Below are positions 41,758 to 52,400 of a stretch of 64,000 bases of DNA, one piece after another (the stretch's first letter is position 1; each line of letters opens with the position of its first letter). Source of the stretch: UBA5486 sp036744795. Lineage in GTDB: Bacteria; Bacillota; UBA4882; UBA10575. The notes under the pieces were generated by a model. The model was given only the letters and a program-made list of their open reading frames with translations, had not been told where the DNA came from and searched no databases. The DNA is taken from the NCBI GenBank assembly GCA_036744795.1, contig DAIOHK010000004.1, positions 32,307-96,306 of the forward strand, read 5' to 3'. Position numbers and translations under genes: made by a program.

Positions 41758-42951
41758 CTAAACCGTCTTTTTCCAATTATCAAAAACAAAAGCTGCTGTA
41801 GCATACATTTGTAGATGGTTTTCCTTATCGGTCTTTCTAATGATATCTAATTTTTCCATGATATTATGGAAGCAAATTTGTTTTAATCCTTTTCTGATTC
41901 TTTCAATCAGTTCATCATCAATTAAATCATGCATATCTCCTAATATTAACAAGCCGGGATCGAAGAAATTAATAACACTAGAAAGGGCATTGATCAAATA
42001 ATAAAATGCTTGGTTAATTATTTTTCTAGAGAGAGAGTCCCCTTCCCGATAAGCCTTAATTATCTCATCAGCATTATAGGGGGGTTGATGGTAATGAAGA
42101 AGGTTGCTTTTTTCTCCATTACTTATTCTTCTATTGACTTCTTTACGAATGGCCTTGATTGATGATATAGTTTCTAGGCAGCCGATACCGCCACAATCAC
42201 ATTTTTCACCATCTTCTTTTACTTTCATATGACCGACCTCACCAGCTTTACCATGAATACCTTTATAAAGTTGATTATTAATAATAATACCGCCACCAAT
42301 ACCATCAGCAATATAGAAATAAATAAGATTAGAATAACCTCTACCGGCTCCATATGCCCATTCGTAATATGCAGCAAGGTTGGCATCGTTTTCAATATAA
42401 ATTGGTAGAGAAAAATATTTCTCAAATTCCTTTTTAAGATTCCTTCCTTCCCAAATTTTACTGGTGGAATTAATTAAGCAGTCAATATCTTCTTCGTAAA
42501 TACCAGGAGTAGAAACTCCCAAACCGACCAGTTTGTTATGATCAATACGAAGTTCTTCTAAATCTTTTACTATTTTATTATGCAATAGCTCAATAATTTT
42601 TTCGGCAGTAAGTTCTTCGGTGTTAAAAGAGCCCTTTCGGATCAGTTCCAAATTTAAATTAAAAATGCTATAAAAAAGAATCTGGTCATTGATTTCCACT
42701 GCGATTAAGAATTTACTGCTACCTTTAAACTCCAGTAATCGGGGAGGCCTTCCTCCATTAGATTCCATGACTTCAGTTTCAATAACTAGACCCTCTTCTA
42801 TTAAATCCTTCACAATATAGGAAATAGTGGCGTGGGAGGCATCCATTTTTTTTGTCAAGTCTTTACGGGATACTGGCTGGTTTTGAATAATTTCATTTAA
42901 AATTATGAATTTGTTATACTGCTTCAGTTCCCTTGTATTCCTTATTTCCAT
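41758..42951 (-). CDS. ROK-family transcriptional regulator (NagC/XylR type)
   Basis: The 397-residue protein has an N-terminal winged helix-turn-helix (ILNEIIQNQPVSRKDLTKKM, then SHATISYIVKDLIEEG) and a ROK domain. The ROK zinc motif is CDCGGIGCLE, and YIENDANLAAYYEWAYGAGR is the sugar-binding segment. GTG-free ATG start with GGGAGTG upstream. Such regulators repress amino-sugar or xylose genes and are released by the sugar. It sits between the transporter and the kinase. Confidence 0.9.
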   Translation of the reverse strand: MEIRNTRELKQYNKFIILNEIIQNQPVSRKDLTKKMDASHATISYIVKDLIEEGLVIETEVMESNGGRPPRLLEFKGSSKFLIAVEINDQILFYSIFNLNLELIRKGSFNTEELTAEKIIELLHNKIVKDLEELRIDHNKLVGLGVSTPGIYEEDIDCLINSTSKIWEGRNLKKEFEKYFSLPIYIENDANLAAYYEWAYGAGRGYSNLIYFYIADGIGGGIIINNQLYKGIHGKAGEVGHMKVKEDGEKCDCGGIGCLETISSIKAIRKEVNRRISNGEKSNLLHYHQPPYNADEIIKAYREGDSLSRKIINQAFYYLINALSSVINFFDPGLLILGDMHDLIDDELIERIRKGLKQICFHNIMEKLDIIRKTDKENHLQMYATAAFVFDNWKKTV

Positions 42952-43159
42952 CTTATTTCACTCCCAGTAGCATACTAATAACGTCTTAAGGATATCTTTT
43001 CTTCTGAAACACGTTAATTTGGTAGTTATTCATTACTTCTGCAAAATTTAAAAAAGCTAATGTAAGAGTATAACCTGAACCTTTAGTATTTACAACCCAA
43101 ATTATGTCTTTTACTACAGAAAAAACTTCTAGTTAGATAGACAACTCTTCTTGTGTTAC

Positions 43160-44026
43160 TTAGCCCTTTACTCCTCCTGAAGTTAAACCACTAATAATAT
43201 ATCTTTGAAAAAATAATGTTAAAATTACTGGCGGTAAAGTTGCAAGTACTCCTCCGGTAGCAATCATCCCGTAGTCTACAGCGTGTCTTCCGCTAAATTC
43301 GGAAATTGCTACTGATATAGTTTTAGTTTGAACTGATGAAGTAAAAATCAGTGCATAAAAAAACTCTTCCCAAGAGAGTAGAAAAACTAAAATACCAGTG
43401 GATATTAGGCCGGGTAAAGCGAGTGGGAGAATTACTTTTGTCAATGCCTTTAGCCTAGAGCATCCATCAATCCTAGCTGCGTCTTCAAGATCTCTGGGTA
43501 TTGTTTGCATGTACCCTTTCATGATCCAAACCACAAAAGGGGTTGTGAAAGAACTATAAAGGATCATTAATCCTAAAAGAGTATCAATTAAATTCAGTTC
43601 ATCAAGAATTGTAAAAAGGGCAATGATGATAGCTACCGGTGGAATCATATAGGTAAACAGAAAGAGCATTATAATTTTATTTTTGAATCGAAATTTTAAT
43701 CTGGCAAAAGAATAGGCTGCAATGGTACCGGAAATCAAGCTAATTGTAACAACGCTTAAAGCTATTTTGATCGAATTACCCATCGCCTGGCGAAATACAT
43801 AAGTGACTTTATTGCTTTCACTTTCAGTAAAGATACTTATGTATCTTTGGAAAGTAAGTCTTGATGGTATCCACTGCAAAGGCTTTGCCAGGAGATCTTT
43901 TTCCGGAGAAATACTTGAAATAATCAACCACGAAAAAGGGGCTAAGGTTCCTATTAATACAAAGACAGCAAAAATATATTTAAGCACTTCTATGATTATT
44001 TTCTTTTTTTTACTTACAACCGACAT
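43160..44026 (-). CDS. Sugar ABC transporter permease (MalG type)
   Basis: The 288-residue permease has six helices and an EAA-type loop DAARIDGCSRLKALTKVILP. It ends with RYIISGLTSGGVKG, as in MalG. The frame opens at 44074 within the previous gene; GAAGGTG before ATG 44026 sets the start. It is the third gene in the minus-strand transporter, 13 bp after the MalF-type permease. Confidence 0.88.
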   Translation of the reverse strand: MSVVSKKKKIIIEVLKYIFAVFVLIGTLAPFSWLIISSISPEKDLLAKPLQWIPSRLTFQRYISIFTESESNKVTYVFRQAMGNSIKIALSVVTISLISGTIAAYSFARLKFRFKNKIIMLFLFTYMIPPVAIIIALFTILDELNLIDTLLGLMILYSSFTTPFVVWIMKGYMQTIPRDLEDAARIDGCSRLKALTKVILPLALPGLISTGILVFLLSWEEFFYALIFTSSVQTKTISVAISEFSGRHAVDYGMIATGGVLATLPPVILTLFFQRYIISGLTSGGVKG

Positions 44027-44039
44027 TTTATCACCTTCT

Positions 44040-44924
44040 TTAATATTCAGCCTTAGTGCCCAAAGATTTAACATAAAATATAGATAACCCGAGGATAGTT
44101 AGGGATATGAGAAAAGCCAGTGTAGCTCCTTTTGACAGGTGCAAGTAGCTGAAAGCTTCCCGGTAAGTATAATAGGTAATTAACTGAGTACCATTAGCCG
44201 GACCACCGCTAGTCATAATATATATAATATCAAAGACTTTGAAGGTCTCCATCGTTCTGAGAATTAAAACAATCAAAATAGTCGGTTTAAGCATTGGCAG
44301 GGTAATATTGAAGAATCTTTTAATTATATTCGCTCCATCTACTCCCGCTGTTTCATATAACTCATTAGGTATAGTCTGTAAGCCGGCTAAAACCATCAAT
44401 ACAACCAGAGGTGTCATCTTCCAGACATCAGCAACTATGACCATATTTAAAGCCAGAAAGGGGCTTCCTAACCATGATTGATATGAATCAATAAATCCGA
44501 GCTGAGTTAAAAGAGCATTTAATGCTCCGTATTGTGGATTAAAAATCCATCTCCACAAAGAACCATTTACAATAGTTGGAATAGCCCAAGGAATAATAAT
44601 TAAGCTTCTTAATAACCCTCTACCATAAAACTTCTCATTTAAAAGTAGGGCAATAGAAATTCCAAGGACAAACTCTATGGAAATAGAAACAACTGCAAAA
44701 TAAATAGTACGTATCATAGCATTCCAAAAGGTGGGGCTACATAAAATTTCAATATAATTTCCCAACCCTACAAAAGGACGGGAAAAAGGGTTGGTCAAGT
44801 TGATGTCAAAAAAACTCATATATAAAGTCTTTAAGATGGGGAATAATATAATGCTAAAGATTATTATTACGGCAGGTGTAATTAAAATAAAAGCAAAGTT
44901 TTCTTCTGAAAGCTGTTTTCTCAT
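44040..44924 (-). CDS. Sugar ABC transporter permease (MalF type)
   Basis: The 294-residue permease has six helices. The first is AFILITPAVIIIFSIILFPI. The EAA-type loop reads ETAGVDGANIIKRFFNITLP, with T replacing the first A. GGAGAGG precedes the ATG. The 272-bp gap to the binding-protein gene holds a long hairpin and repeat family B words. Confidence 0.88.
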   Translation of the reverse strand: MRKQLSEENFAFILITPAVIIIFSIILFPILKTLYMSFFDINLTNPFSRPFVGLGNYIEILCSPTFWNAMIRTIYFAVVSISIEFVLGISIALLLNEKFYGRGLLRSLIIIPWAIPTIVNGSLWRWIFNPQYGALNALLTQLGFIDSYQSWLGSPFLALNMVIVADVWKMTPLVVLMVLAGLQTIPNELYETAGVDGANIIKRFFNITLPMLKPTILIVLILRTMETFKVFDIIYIMTSGGPANGTQLITYYTYREAFSYLHLSKGATLAFLISLTILGLSIFYVKSLGTKAEY

Positions 44925-44989
44925 TTTTCCTCTCCTTTACTAGATAGTTGCTTACGCGGTTGTCACCTGAGTATGTAAGGTGATGAAAA

Positions 44990-45130
44990 TCAGTGCCGGG
45001 TGTATTTTTATACCGGTAGTCTCTCATACCAGCTTTACTAGGCAAATGAAAGGATAAAAATAACTTTTGCTACGGAACCAGGTTGCAAAGGAGGTAAATT
45101 CAACGCGAGAGACGAGCGACTTGATATTTT
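44990..45130. repeat. Family B-like repeat words between binding protein and permease genes
   Basis: CCGGTAGTCTCTCATACCAGC near 45009 (as two halves, GGTAGTC and CCAGC) resembles words at 17805 and 35875. GAGAGACGAGCGAC at about 45107 resembles the CGAGCGACCAGCGACGAG words at 2050. No gene is present. Confidence 0.4.
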
Positions 45131-45147
45131 CTAAATAAGATTAGGGG

Positions 45148-45183
45148 ACACAGGGAATTGACATGATTAGCAATTCCCTGTGT
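45148..45183. other. Perfect 13-bp stem-loop after the binding-protein gene
   Basis: ACACAGGGAATTG pairs exactly with CAATTCCCTGTGT over ten bases. It lies 14 bases beyond the minus-strand stop. No T-tract follows on that strand, so it is probably an mRNA-stabilising hairpin, as at 23879. Confidence 0.6.
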
Positions 45184-45196
45184 GTCATTAAATTTT

Positions 45197-46459
45197 CTAC
45201 TTGTTCTTTTCTTTTAATTTTTTGGCTGCATCTGCCGCGTCATTCAGAGCATCTTCTGGACTCTTAATCCCGATTAGAGCTTTCTGTATTTCTACCTGAA
45301 GTATCTGAGATAATTGTGGATACCAGGTAACCTGTGGTCTGTTTACTACATATTTATATTGTTTTTTAGAAACGGATGCGAGTGTCGGTTGATCTCCAAT
45401 TACACGTGGATCATCATATGCAGAGATGTAAATCGGTAATGCATTAGCTGAGTATTCAATCTGAACTTCTTTACCAGCCATAAACTGAATATATTCCCAG
45501 GCTAGATCAGGATTTCTACTGCCTCTTACTATTGCCAATCCCATACCGCCGTTAACTGAACCACTTACAGCTTTTTTACTTCCGGGGACAACTGCAATCT
45601 CTGCTTCTCCTGCGATCATGGACTCAGCAGGATCATTGGCAAGATTATACATATATGCCCAGTTCATAGCAAATGCTGCTTCACCTTGGGAAAATACACG
45701 TCTAACATCTTCTTCTAAAAACTCCTTAGAACTAGGGTTGGTGAGTCCTTCATTTATTGTCCTAACCATGAATTTAAGTACTTCCAGACCTGCTCCTTGG
45801 TTGAAACATGGATTACCTTTTTCATCTAAGATTTCTCCGCCAAAACCAGCTACCAGTGAAGTATAATCGCAAATAGCCGCTTCAGCCTGAGCCCAGCTCC
45901 AAACTATTGGGTACTTTACTAACCCTTTTTCTTTAATAGTTTTAGCCTGTTGAATTAGTTCTTCCCATGTTGCTGGTGGTGCTTCATAACCAGCCTTGGA
46001 CAATATTTTTTTGTTATAAAACAAATATTTGGTATCATTCAGCCAGGGCATACCATAATAATGACCGTCATAAGCTACTGAGCTTAAAACTCCTTCGAAA
46101 ATATCATTGGTATCCACGGTAGCCATCTTACGAGTTACATCAATTAAAAACCCTGCACGCGCGAATTCCGGGGTCCAGATACAGTCGATAAGTGCTACAT
46201 CATAAGCCTTACTTCTGGTAGCTGCAGCTGTAACTATTTTATCATGTAATGAATCATAGGGAACAAAGATCAAATTAACATCAATTTCCGGATTTTCAGC
46301 TTCGAACTTTGCTGTAATATCTCCAATATCTTTTTCACTATACCCCGCCTGTTTCATATAGAGGACATTAAGAGTAGTTGCGGCACCGGCCACGTTGATA
46401 AAACAAGAGATTAGAATAACCAGTAACACCGGAATTAACCAAAGTTTTTTACTTTTCAT
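45197..46459 (-). CDS. Extracellular sugar-binding protein of ABC transporter
   Basis: The 420-residue family-1 binding protein has a signal peptide (LWLIPVLLVILISCFINVAG). It contains a cysteine, but in no clear lipobox. Features include KAYDVALIDCIWTPEFARAG, GHYYGMPWLNDTKYLFYNKK and FSQGEAAFAMNWAYMYNLA. AGGAGGAGG precedes the ATG. It is first in the minus-strand transporter operon. The ROK regulator and kinase suggest an amino sugar or short chito-oligosaccharide as cargo. Confidence 0.9.
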   Translation of the reverse strand: MKSKKLWLIPVLLVILISCFINVAGAATTLNVLYMKQAGYSEKDIGDITAKFEAENPEIDVNLIFVPYDSLHDKIVTAAATRSKAYDVALIDCIWTPEFARAGFLIDVTRKMATVDTNDIFEGVLSSVAYDGHYYGMPWLNDTKYLFYNKKILSKAGYEAPPATWEELIQQAKTIKEKGLVKYPIVWSWAQAEAAICDYTSLVAGFGGEILDEKGNPCFNQGAGLEVLKFMVRTINEGLTNPSSKEFLEEDVRRVFSQGEAAFAMNWAYMYNLANDPAESMIAGEAEIAVVPGSKKAVSGSVNGGMGLAIVRGSRNPDLAWEYIQFMAGKEVQIEYSANALPIYISAYDDPRVIGDQPTLASVSKKQYKYVVNRPQVTWYPQLSQILQVEIQKALIGIKSPEDALNDAADAAKKLKEKNK

Positions 46460-46491
46460 TTCTATTTCCTCCTCCTTTTGGTATTAAAAAA

Positions 46492-46520
46492 AGTGTACAG
46501 TAAAGTAAATGTTTTGTCAA
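46492..46520 (-). promoter_or_regulatory. Promoter of the minus-strand transporter operon
   Basis: On the minus strand TTGACA (46515-46520) and TACACT (46492-46497) are separated by 17 bases. The binding-protein ATG is 33 bases further on. Confidence 0.7.
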
Positions 46521-46584
46521 GACTTTTATAAAGTATTATTATTAATATTTTTAATTATAATTAAGCTCTAGGGCGAAATTAAAA

Positions 46585-46603
46585 GCAAAAGCACAAGTGG
46601 TTA
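46585..46603. repeat. Second copy of a 19-base word from the Uma2 fragment
   Basis: GCAAAAGCACAAGTGGTTA is identical to 40371-40389. The sequence after it diverges. The gap 46604-46858 holds no gene I can support. Confidence 0.45.
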
Positions 46604-46870
46604 TACTACTCATCAGATCAAGATTTGGGTTAAAACGGAAAGGATTATAAAAGTTTAGTGCCGAATATTATCAAACAGGGGAGCCTTGTATTTGGAGAAT
46701 AGTTTTTAAAGATGAAAAATTAAATGGTTAGAACGTAAAAAATTATTATCGACGCTCTTCGAAGGCATTTTCTAAGAGGTTATAGTGGAACGTAAAATGA
46801 GAAAAAGTATTAATGAGACAATTTAAAGGATTAATTACGGTGAATATTCCTAGGAAGGATGAGTACGCTG

Positions 46871-48358
46871 ATGGAGATAAATACGAAGCTGACCAAGGCG
46901 ATCCAGGAAGTTAAATACCTGGCTACTGAGAATTCCTGGCGCTACCGGCCGATCATGCGTTTCTGTTTTTATCAGTATGAACAATTAAAATACTGGTTAT
47001 ATAAAGAAGAGATCTTTGAGGAGCTCCGGAAGCATCCGGAGTTTGTTACATATACTATTGAGGAATGCCAACAAGATCTAGAGACGCTGGTGCAGTGGGG
47101 TAACTTGGTTCCGGTTCAGGATACGGCCAAGGCAAGGACGGTTGAGGAGTTTAAGACTAAACAATTCCGCTATCAGCTCTCTGAATATGCAGTAGAGATC
47201 GAACGGATGACCATTACACTGGAGAATTTGTTGGTTGAAGGTGCCTCCCTAGAGCCTAAACTAATCGAACGGATCAGAGAAGCTCTGCAACAGCTACCTG
47301 CTATGGCTGAGGCTGAACCAAAAGTAACGGGTTCCTGGTGGCATGGGTTAAATGCTGATTTTAAGACTTTAAACCAGAATTATCAGGATTATATCAGGAG
47401 TTTTCATAGTCTCCAGGCTGAAGAACTGATGAAAAGCACCGCTTTTATTGCCTATAAGGATTCGATTATTGAATATTTAAGAGAGTTTATTAAAGGATTA
47501 CAGACTAACTCCTATTGGATTGAGGAGGAACTACGCAGTTTTGATCAAAAGCTGATTGAAACGGTAATAAAAAAAGTTTTTGCTTATGAAAAATCCATAC
47601 CCAGGTTGGAGACTGTTAGTGAAGAAGATATCTATGAAAATATCTGCGGCCGCTGGCAGAGCATTAGACAGTGGTTTTTGGGATCTGAGAATAGAAGTAG
47701 TGAGGTTTCGAAATTATTTGATATCACCAATGAATTGATTCGGAAAATTACCAGATACGCCGCACAGATTGTGGAGAATCTAAATAGTGCCGCTAATCGT
47801 AAGGAAGAGTATAAGAAACTGGCTGAGCTTTTTCTTGCTTGCGATCAGATGGAGGAGTGCCATAAATTATCTGCTTTAGCTTTTGGGGTCTTTAATTCCC
47901 GCCATCTAAAAGGGGATTTAGAACGTGAGACTGAGAGTATCTCTGCTAGCGTTTTTGAGGAACCGCCATTGATGGTGGAGATTAGACCCAGAACAAGGGC
48001 TTATCGAGAGAAGATTGCTAAAAGACCGATTATAGATAAGAGTAAACAGAAAGAGAAGTTATATCAGGAGTATATTCAGAATCTCCGGAGGGAACAGGAA
48101 GTGATTAAAGGTTTCATTCATGGTAATCAAATCGATTTTTCCACTTTGCCGGAGGTTTCAGTACCGATGCGTATCACTTTATTACGCTGGGTGGGAAGAG
48201 CCTGTGCTTCTTGGGACCGTAAAGGGAAAACCGAAGATGGCCGTGTTTTTCGTTTAATAGATCCGCCCAATGGAGCCAGATGTAATCTCCGCTGCGAAGA
48301 TGGGAATCTCGAAATGCCGGCGTACAAAATTTGTTTTGAAGAAGGACAGAGCCAATGA
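46871..48358 (+). CDS. jetA: Wadjet system protein JetA (TIGR02677/DUF2397)
   Basis: The 495-residue protein is the kleisin-like subunit of a type II Wadjet SMC complex. The N-terminus has the family winged-helix stretch YLATENSWRYRPIMRFCFYQ, followed by LETLVQWGNL and FRYQLSEYAVEIERM. The rest is mostly helical, ending with a basic C-terminal region (WVGRACASWDRKGKTEDGRV). AGGAAGG at 46852-46858 abuts ATG 46859, so ATG 46871 with 12 bases spacing is preferred. Its stop overlaps the jetB start (ATGA). Confidence 0.85.
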   Translation: MEINTKLTKAIQEVKYLATENSWRYRPIMRFCFYQYEQLKYWLYKEEIFEELRKHPEFVTYTIEECQQDLETLVQWGNLVPVQDTAKARTVEEFKTKQFRYQLSEYAVEIERMTITLENLLVEGASLEPKLIERIREALQQLPAMAEAEPKVTGSWWHGLNADFKTLNQNYQDYIRSFHSLQAEELMKSTAFIAYKDSIIEYLREFIKGLQTNSYWIEEELRSFDQKLIETVIKKVFAYEKSIPRLETVSEEDIYENICGRWQSIRQWFLGSENRSSEVSKLFDITNELIRKITRYAAQIVENLNSAANRKEEYKKLAELFLACDQMEECHKLSALAFGVFNSRHLKGDLERETESISASVFEEPPLMVEIRPRTRAYREKIAKRPIIDKSKQKEKLYQEYIQNLRREQEVIKGFIHGNQIDFSTLPEVSVPMRITLLRWVGRACASWDRKGKTEDGRVFRLIDPPNGARCNLRCEDGNLEMPAYKICFEEGQSQ

Positions 48359-49488
48359 GAGAATTTGAAGCACTTTTAGAGAATTTTTGGATTATAAAAG
48401 ACCGGGACAAAGAGTTATATCACGAAATAAAGGATGCCTACTCGACATTGAAATCGTTTATTGAAAACAAACTGGGTTATCGTTTGCTGATTAATCCATA
48501 TCTGATTAAAATGGAGAAGCTTCCAGGCCGGGCTGAAGCATGGATGGGTATCCAGCAGTTTGAGAGCCCGATGGAGTATGCCTTTTTCTGTTTGTTACTG
48601 GTTTTTCTAGAAGACTATGGTCAACAGGAGCAGTTTATCTTATCGCAAGTGACAGAGTTTATTCAATCAACTTTTCCCGGAGAGGAGAAAGTAGAATGGA
48701 CTCTGTACCGGCATCGGATTTATCTAGTTAAAGTGCTAAACTTGGCGGTGGAGATGGGATTAATTAAGGTGGATGAAGGGGAAAGTAGTCATTTTACTAC
48801 TGCTCTAGAGACAGAAGTCCTTTATGAGTCGACTGGGATCTCACGTTATTTTGCGCGTGATTTTTCGCGAAATATTCTTTCTTATAAAAAATGGGATGAT
48901 TTAGAACAGGACGAATGGTTTGATATTGATCCCGACCGGGGAGCGGTTAGGAGACACAGAGTATACCGGAGAATTTTTCTTTCTCCAGCCGTTTTTTCTG
49001 AGGGGGCGGAGGATCCTGATTTTTTATATCTCAAAAATTTCCGTTCAATGCTGCAAAAAGATGTGGAGGACTTTCTGGATAGTAGTCTCCATCTTCATAA
49101 ATCCTGTGCAATCTTAATGTTGGAGGGGGAGAAGAATTTCCGGGAGACCCTACCGGACCAGAAGGTGATTTCCGGGATTGCGATTCAGGTGTGTACGGTA
49201 ATTAGAAAGATGCTTACTGAAGGAAAGCTAACACTTAGAGATGATGATACTATTCTGCTTTCTCAGGAACAATTGGAAAGGATAATTGATGATTGCCGGG
49301 AACAATATGTTAAAGGTTGGAGTAAAGAGTTTCGAGAGATGTCGTCCGTTAAGTTATATAATGAAATAAATTCGTATATGTCCGGATTTTTATTGTTGGA
49401 ACGCCTCAATGATCAGGAGTTTAAGATCCTACCTTTGGCGGGAAAGGTTAGTGGGAAATATCCCGCAGATTTCGGAGGTAATAAGTAA
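48355..49488 (+). CDS. jetB: Wadjet system protein JetB (TIGR02678/DUF2398)
   Basis: The 377-residue protein is the KITE-like subunit. Family features are the helical start KDRDKELYHEIKDAYSTLKS, the GRAEAWMGIQQFESPMEYAF segment, and EVLYESTGISRYFARDFSRN near residue 160. The C-terminal half has two winged-helix-like parts. It overlaps jetA by 4 bases and jetC by 1 base (TAATG), so expression is coupled. JetB binds the JetC neck and JetA. Confidence 0.85.
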   Translation: MREFEALLENFWIIKDRDKELYHEIKDAYSTLKSFIENKLGYRLLINPYLIKMEKLPGRAEAWMGIQQFESPMEYAFFCLLLVFLEDYGQQEQFILSQVTEFIQSTFPGEEKVEWTLYRHRIYLVKVLNLAVEMGLIKVDEGESSHFTTALETEVLYESTGISRYFARDFSRNILSYKKWDDLEQDEWFDIDPDRGAVRRHRVYRRIFLSPAVFSEGAEDPDFLYLKNFRSMLQKDVEDFLDSSLHLHKSCAILMLEGEKNFRETLPDQKVISGIAIQVCTVIRKMLTEGKLTLRDDDTILLSQEQLERIIDDCREQYVKGWSKEFREMSSVKLYNEINSYMSGFLLLERLNDQEFKILPLAGKVSGKYPADFGGNK

Positions 49489-52400
49489 TGGCTAACAAGT
49501 GGATTATCAATCGGATTGGATTATTAAATTTCTGGTACTATGATGAAGAAGAGTTCCACTTCTCAGGTGGGAGGCTGTTATTGCGGGGGGCCAATGGATC
49601 TGGGAAATCGGTTACCATGCAAAGTTTCATCCCGCTGCTCTTAGATGGGAATAAAAGCCCGGAAAGGCTTGACCCTTTTGGTTCCCGTGCCCGGAAGATT
49701 GAAAACTATTTACTGGGGGAAGAGGATTCGGGGGAGAATGAACGTACAGGTTATCTCTATATGGAGTTTGTGCGGGAAGACGTAGAACAGTATTTAACTT
49801 TGGGCATGGGCCTGCGTGCTAAACGTGGGCGAGCTCTTGATTTTTGGGGATTTGCACTTACTGATGGCCGCCGGATTGGACGGGATTTTTATCTTTATAA
49901 GCAGATGGGAGAGAAGATACCATTAACAAAACAGGAGCTAAAGAATAGGATTGCTGAAGGTGGCGAGGTTCATGAACGGCAAAAGGATTATATGGCTATG
50001 GTAAACCGGCTACTTTTCGGATTTGATAATATTGAGGATTATGATGAGCTAATTAAACTGTTGATTCAGATTCGTACACCCAAATTATCTAAGGATTTTA
50101 AACCGACAGTAATCTATGAGATTCTTACTAATTCATTGCAACCGCTTTCTGATGAAGATTTACGTCCGATGTCGGAGGCGATTGAAAATATGGATAATAT
50201 TAAAAGCCACCTTGATCAGCTGAAAGAGAGTAAAAAGGCTGCGGACAGGCTTGGCCGGGAGTTCGATAAGTATAATACCTTTCTTTTGTGGGAAAAAGCC
50301 CATAATTTTCTGCATAGTCACAAGGAGCTACTTAAAGGAGAAGCGGAAGAGAGGAGCCTTCAAACTGCTATTGAGAACTTCGGAAAGATGCACCTTGAAG
50401 CGGAAGAAGAGCTTCGAGACTTAAAATCAGAACAAGAAGCATTACAATTAAAACATCGTGAACTGATGGATCATGATAGTTACCGCATCAAAGAAGAGAT
50501 AAAAGAGAGAAGCAATAATCAAGCAGGATGGGAGAAAGAACAGCAGCAGAAAGAGAATACTTTAGAACAAAAGCTTGAACGGGAGAATAAGCTAAACGCT
50601 GAGATCTCGGGGATGAAAGATGAACTCTATCAATTAGAAGAAGCGATAAATGGTATTCTAAAAGATATGGCTGCTTTTGCTAAAGGAATATATTTTGATG
50701 AGCACTTCTTTATGGAAGAGGAGTTGCGGGTTGATTTTTCTGCTGATTATAACTGGTTTATGTTAAAAAAAGAATTACAGCGTTACCGGGAGAAGATCCG
50801 GGAAGCTTTGCAAAAATTACGGGAAGAAGAAGAGGAGAATAAAAGATACGACCGGGCCTACGGAGAGTTGGAAGCAGCTAAACGCTTGCGGGATGAAGCC
50901 CGGTTGAATGTTACAAAAACGGAAGAATTACTCTTTGAGATAAAAGAAGAGTTTATCGAAAGGATCTATTCATGGCATAAACAGAATCAGCTTTTAAAGC
51001 CTAATGAAGAGGAGATGGTTAAGCTTCAGCGCTTGGTTAATGGATATCCGGAAAACAGCTATGATGATCTTCTTTATCCTCTCCGTGAGGTTCGTGATGA
51101 TCTGGAGCGACAGTTTTTAACAGAAATTTCGACCTTAAGTTCAGAAAAGAAAAATAGGCAGGAGAAACTGGAGGAAAAAGAGGATGAACTCCGGGAGTGG
51201 TTAGCGCAGAAGGAACCGGAACCGCCCAGAACAGAGCAGGTTATACGGAATAGGGAGCGACTGACAACGGAAGGGATTCCCTTTATCCCTTTTTATCAGG
51301 CAGTGGATTTTAAAGATGATCTACCGGAAGAGCTACGGGGAAAGATTGAAGAAGCACTGGCCAGTATGGGTATTTTGGATGCTTTAATTGTCCCGGAAGA
51401 GTATCAACAGAAGCTCTGGGAGATGGATCCCGATGCTGCCGATCAGTATCTATTTCCCCAGTTACAACTATTATCGGTAGACTTATCTTCCTGGTTGAAA
51501 CCCGTAACCAGACAGGATTCGGTGATTTCCAGGGAGTTAGTAGATACTGTAATTCGGAGTATTATTACGGAAGACAGTGAGACTTTGCTCTTCCTAAATG
51601 CTGATGGAAGGTATGGGGTAGGTGGTATTTTACAGGGACAAGTTGCTACCGGGAACATCTCCAGATTTATTGGGGCTGAATCCCGGCGGCGATACCGGGA
51701 AGAAGTGATTCGGGCTTTACGTGAAGAAATTAGCACTGGGAAAAAAGAGCTTGCTCGTATTGAGGCCGAAATCGAGGCGTGGGAAGATAAATGCCGTTTA
51801 TTAGAAAGTGAGTTCAGGTCATTTCCGGAAAAAGAGGATTTGGAGACGGCATCCTCCGCGTTGCGCGATGCACAATTAGTTTTGGAGAATAAAAAAAGAG
51901 CGGTTGAAGACCAGACGGAACTGGTTGATAGTTACTACCGTCAGTTACAAAAGACTAGGGAAGAGATACGGAGATTGACACAGGGAATGCAGATTCCGGT
52001 TAATCGGCAATCTTTTGCGGAAGCGGAGAATTATCTTACAGCATATGCTGATGGATTACGTGAATTAGAGACGATTCATTCCCGTTTGCTCAGCCGGAGG
52101 AGCCATTTGCTTTCTTTAGAGGAGCAACTGGTTGATGTAGTAAAGGATCTGGATGCTCTCCGGTATGATCTTAACCGGATTAAGCACTTAATAGAGAAGG
52201 AAGTAAAGAGTATAGAAAGTCTTCAAGAGACACTAACGCAGATGGATTACCAATCAATTGAAGAGCAGATTAAAGATTGTATCAGGCACTTAGATGAGAT
52301 TCCAGATAAAAGAGACGAGGCAGTAGGCAGAAGTAAAGAAGGGAAGGTCAAAGCGGAAGAGGCAAGGGCTAGACTCCATGAGTTACGAAAGCAGCTGTAT

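Noticed and set aside
46604..46858. Small gene between the Uma2 word and jetA
   Set aside because: Only short frames without ribosome sites or motifs are present.
51443..51736. Antisense frame of 97 codons within jetC, and similar long antisense frames elsewhere
   Set aside because: These lie opposite well-supported genes, have no ribosome sites and no recognisable motifs.
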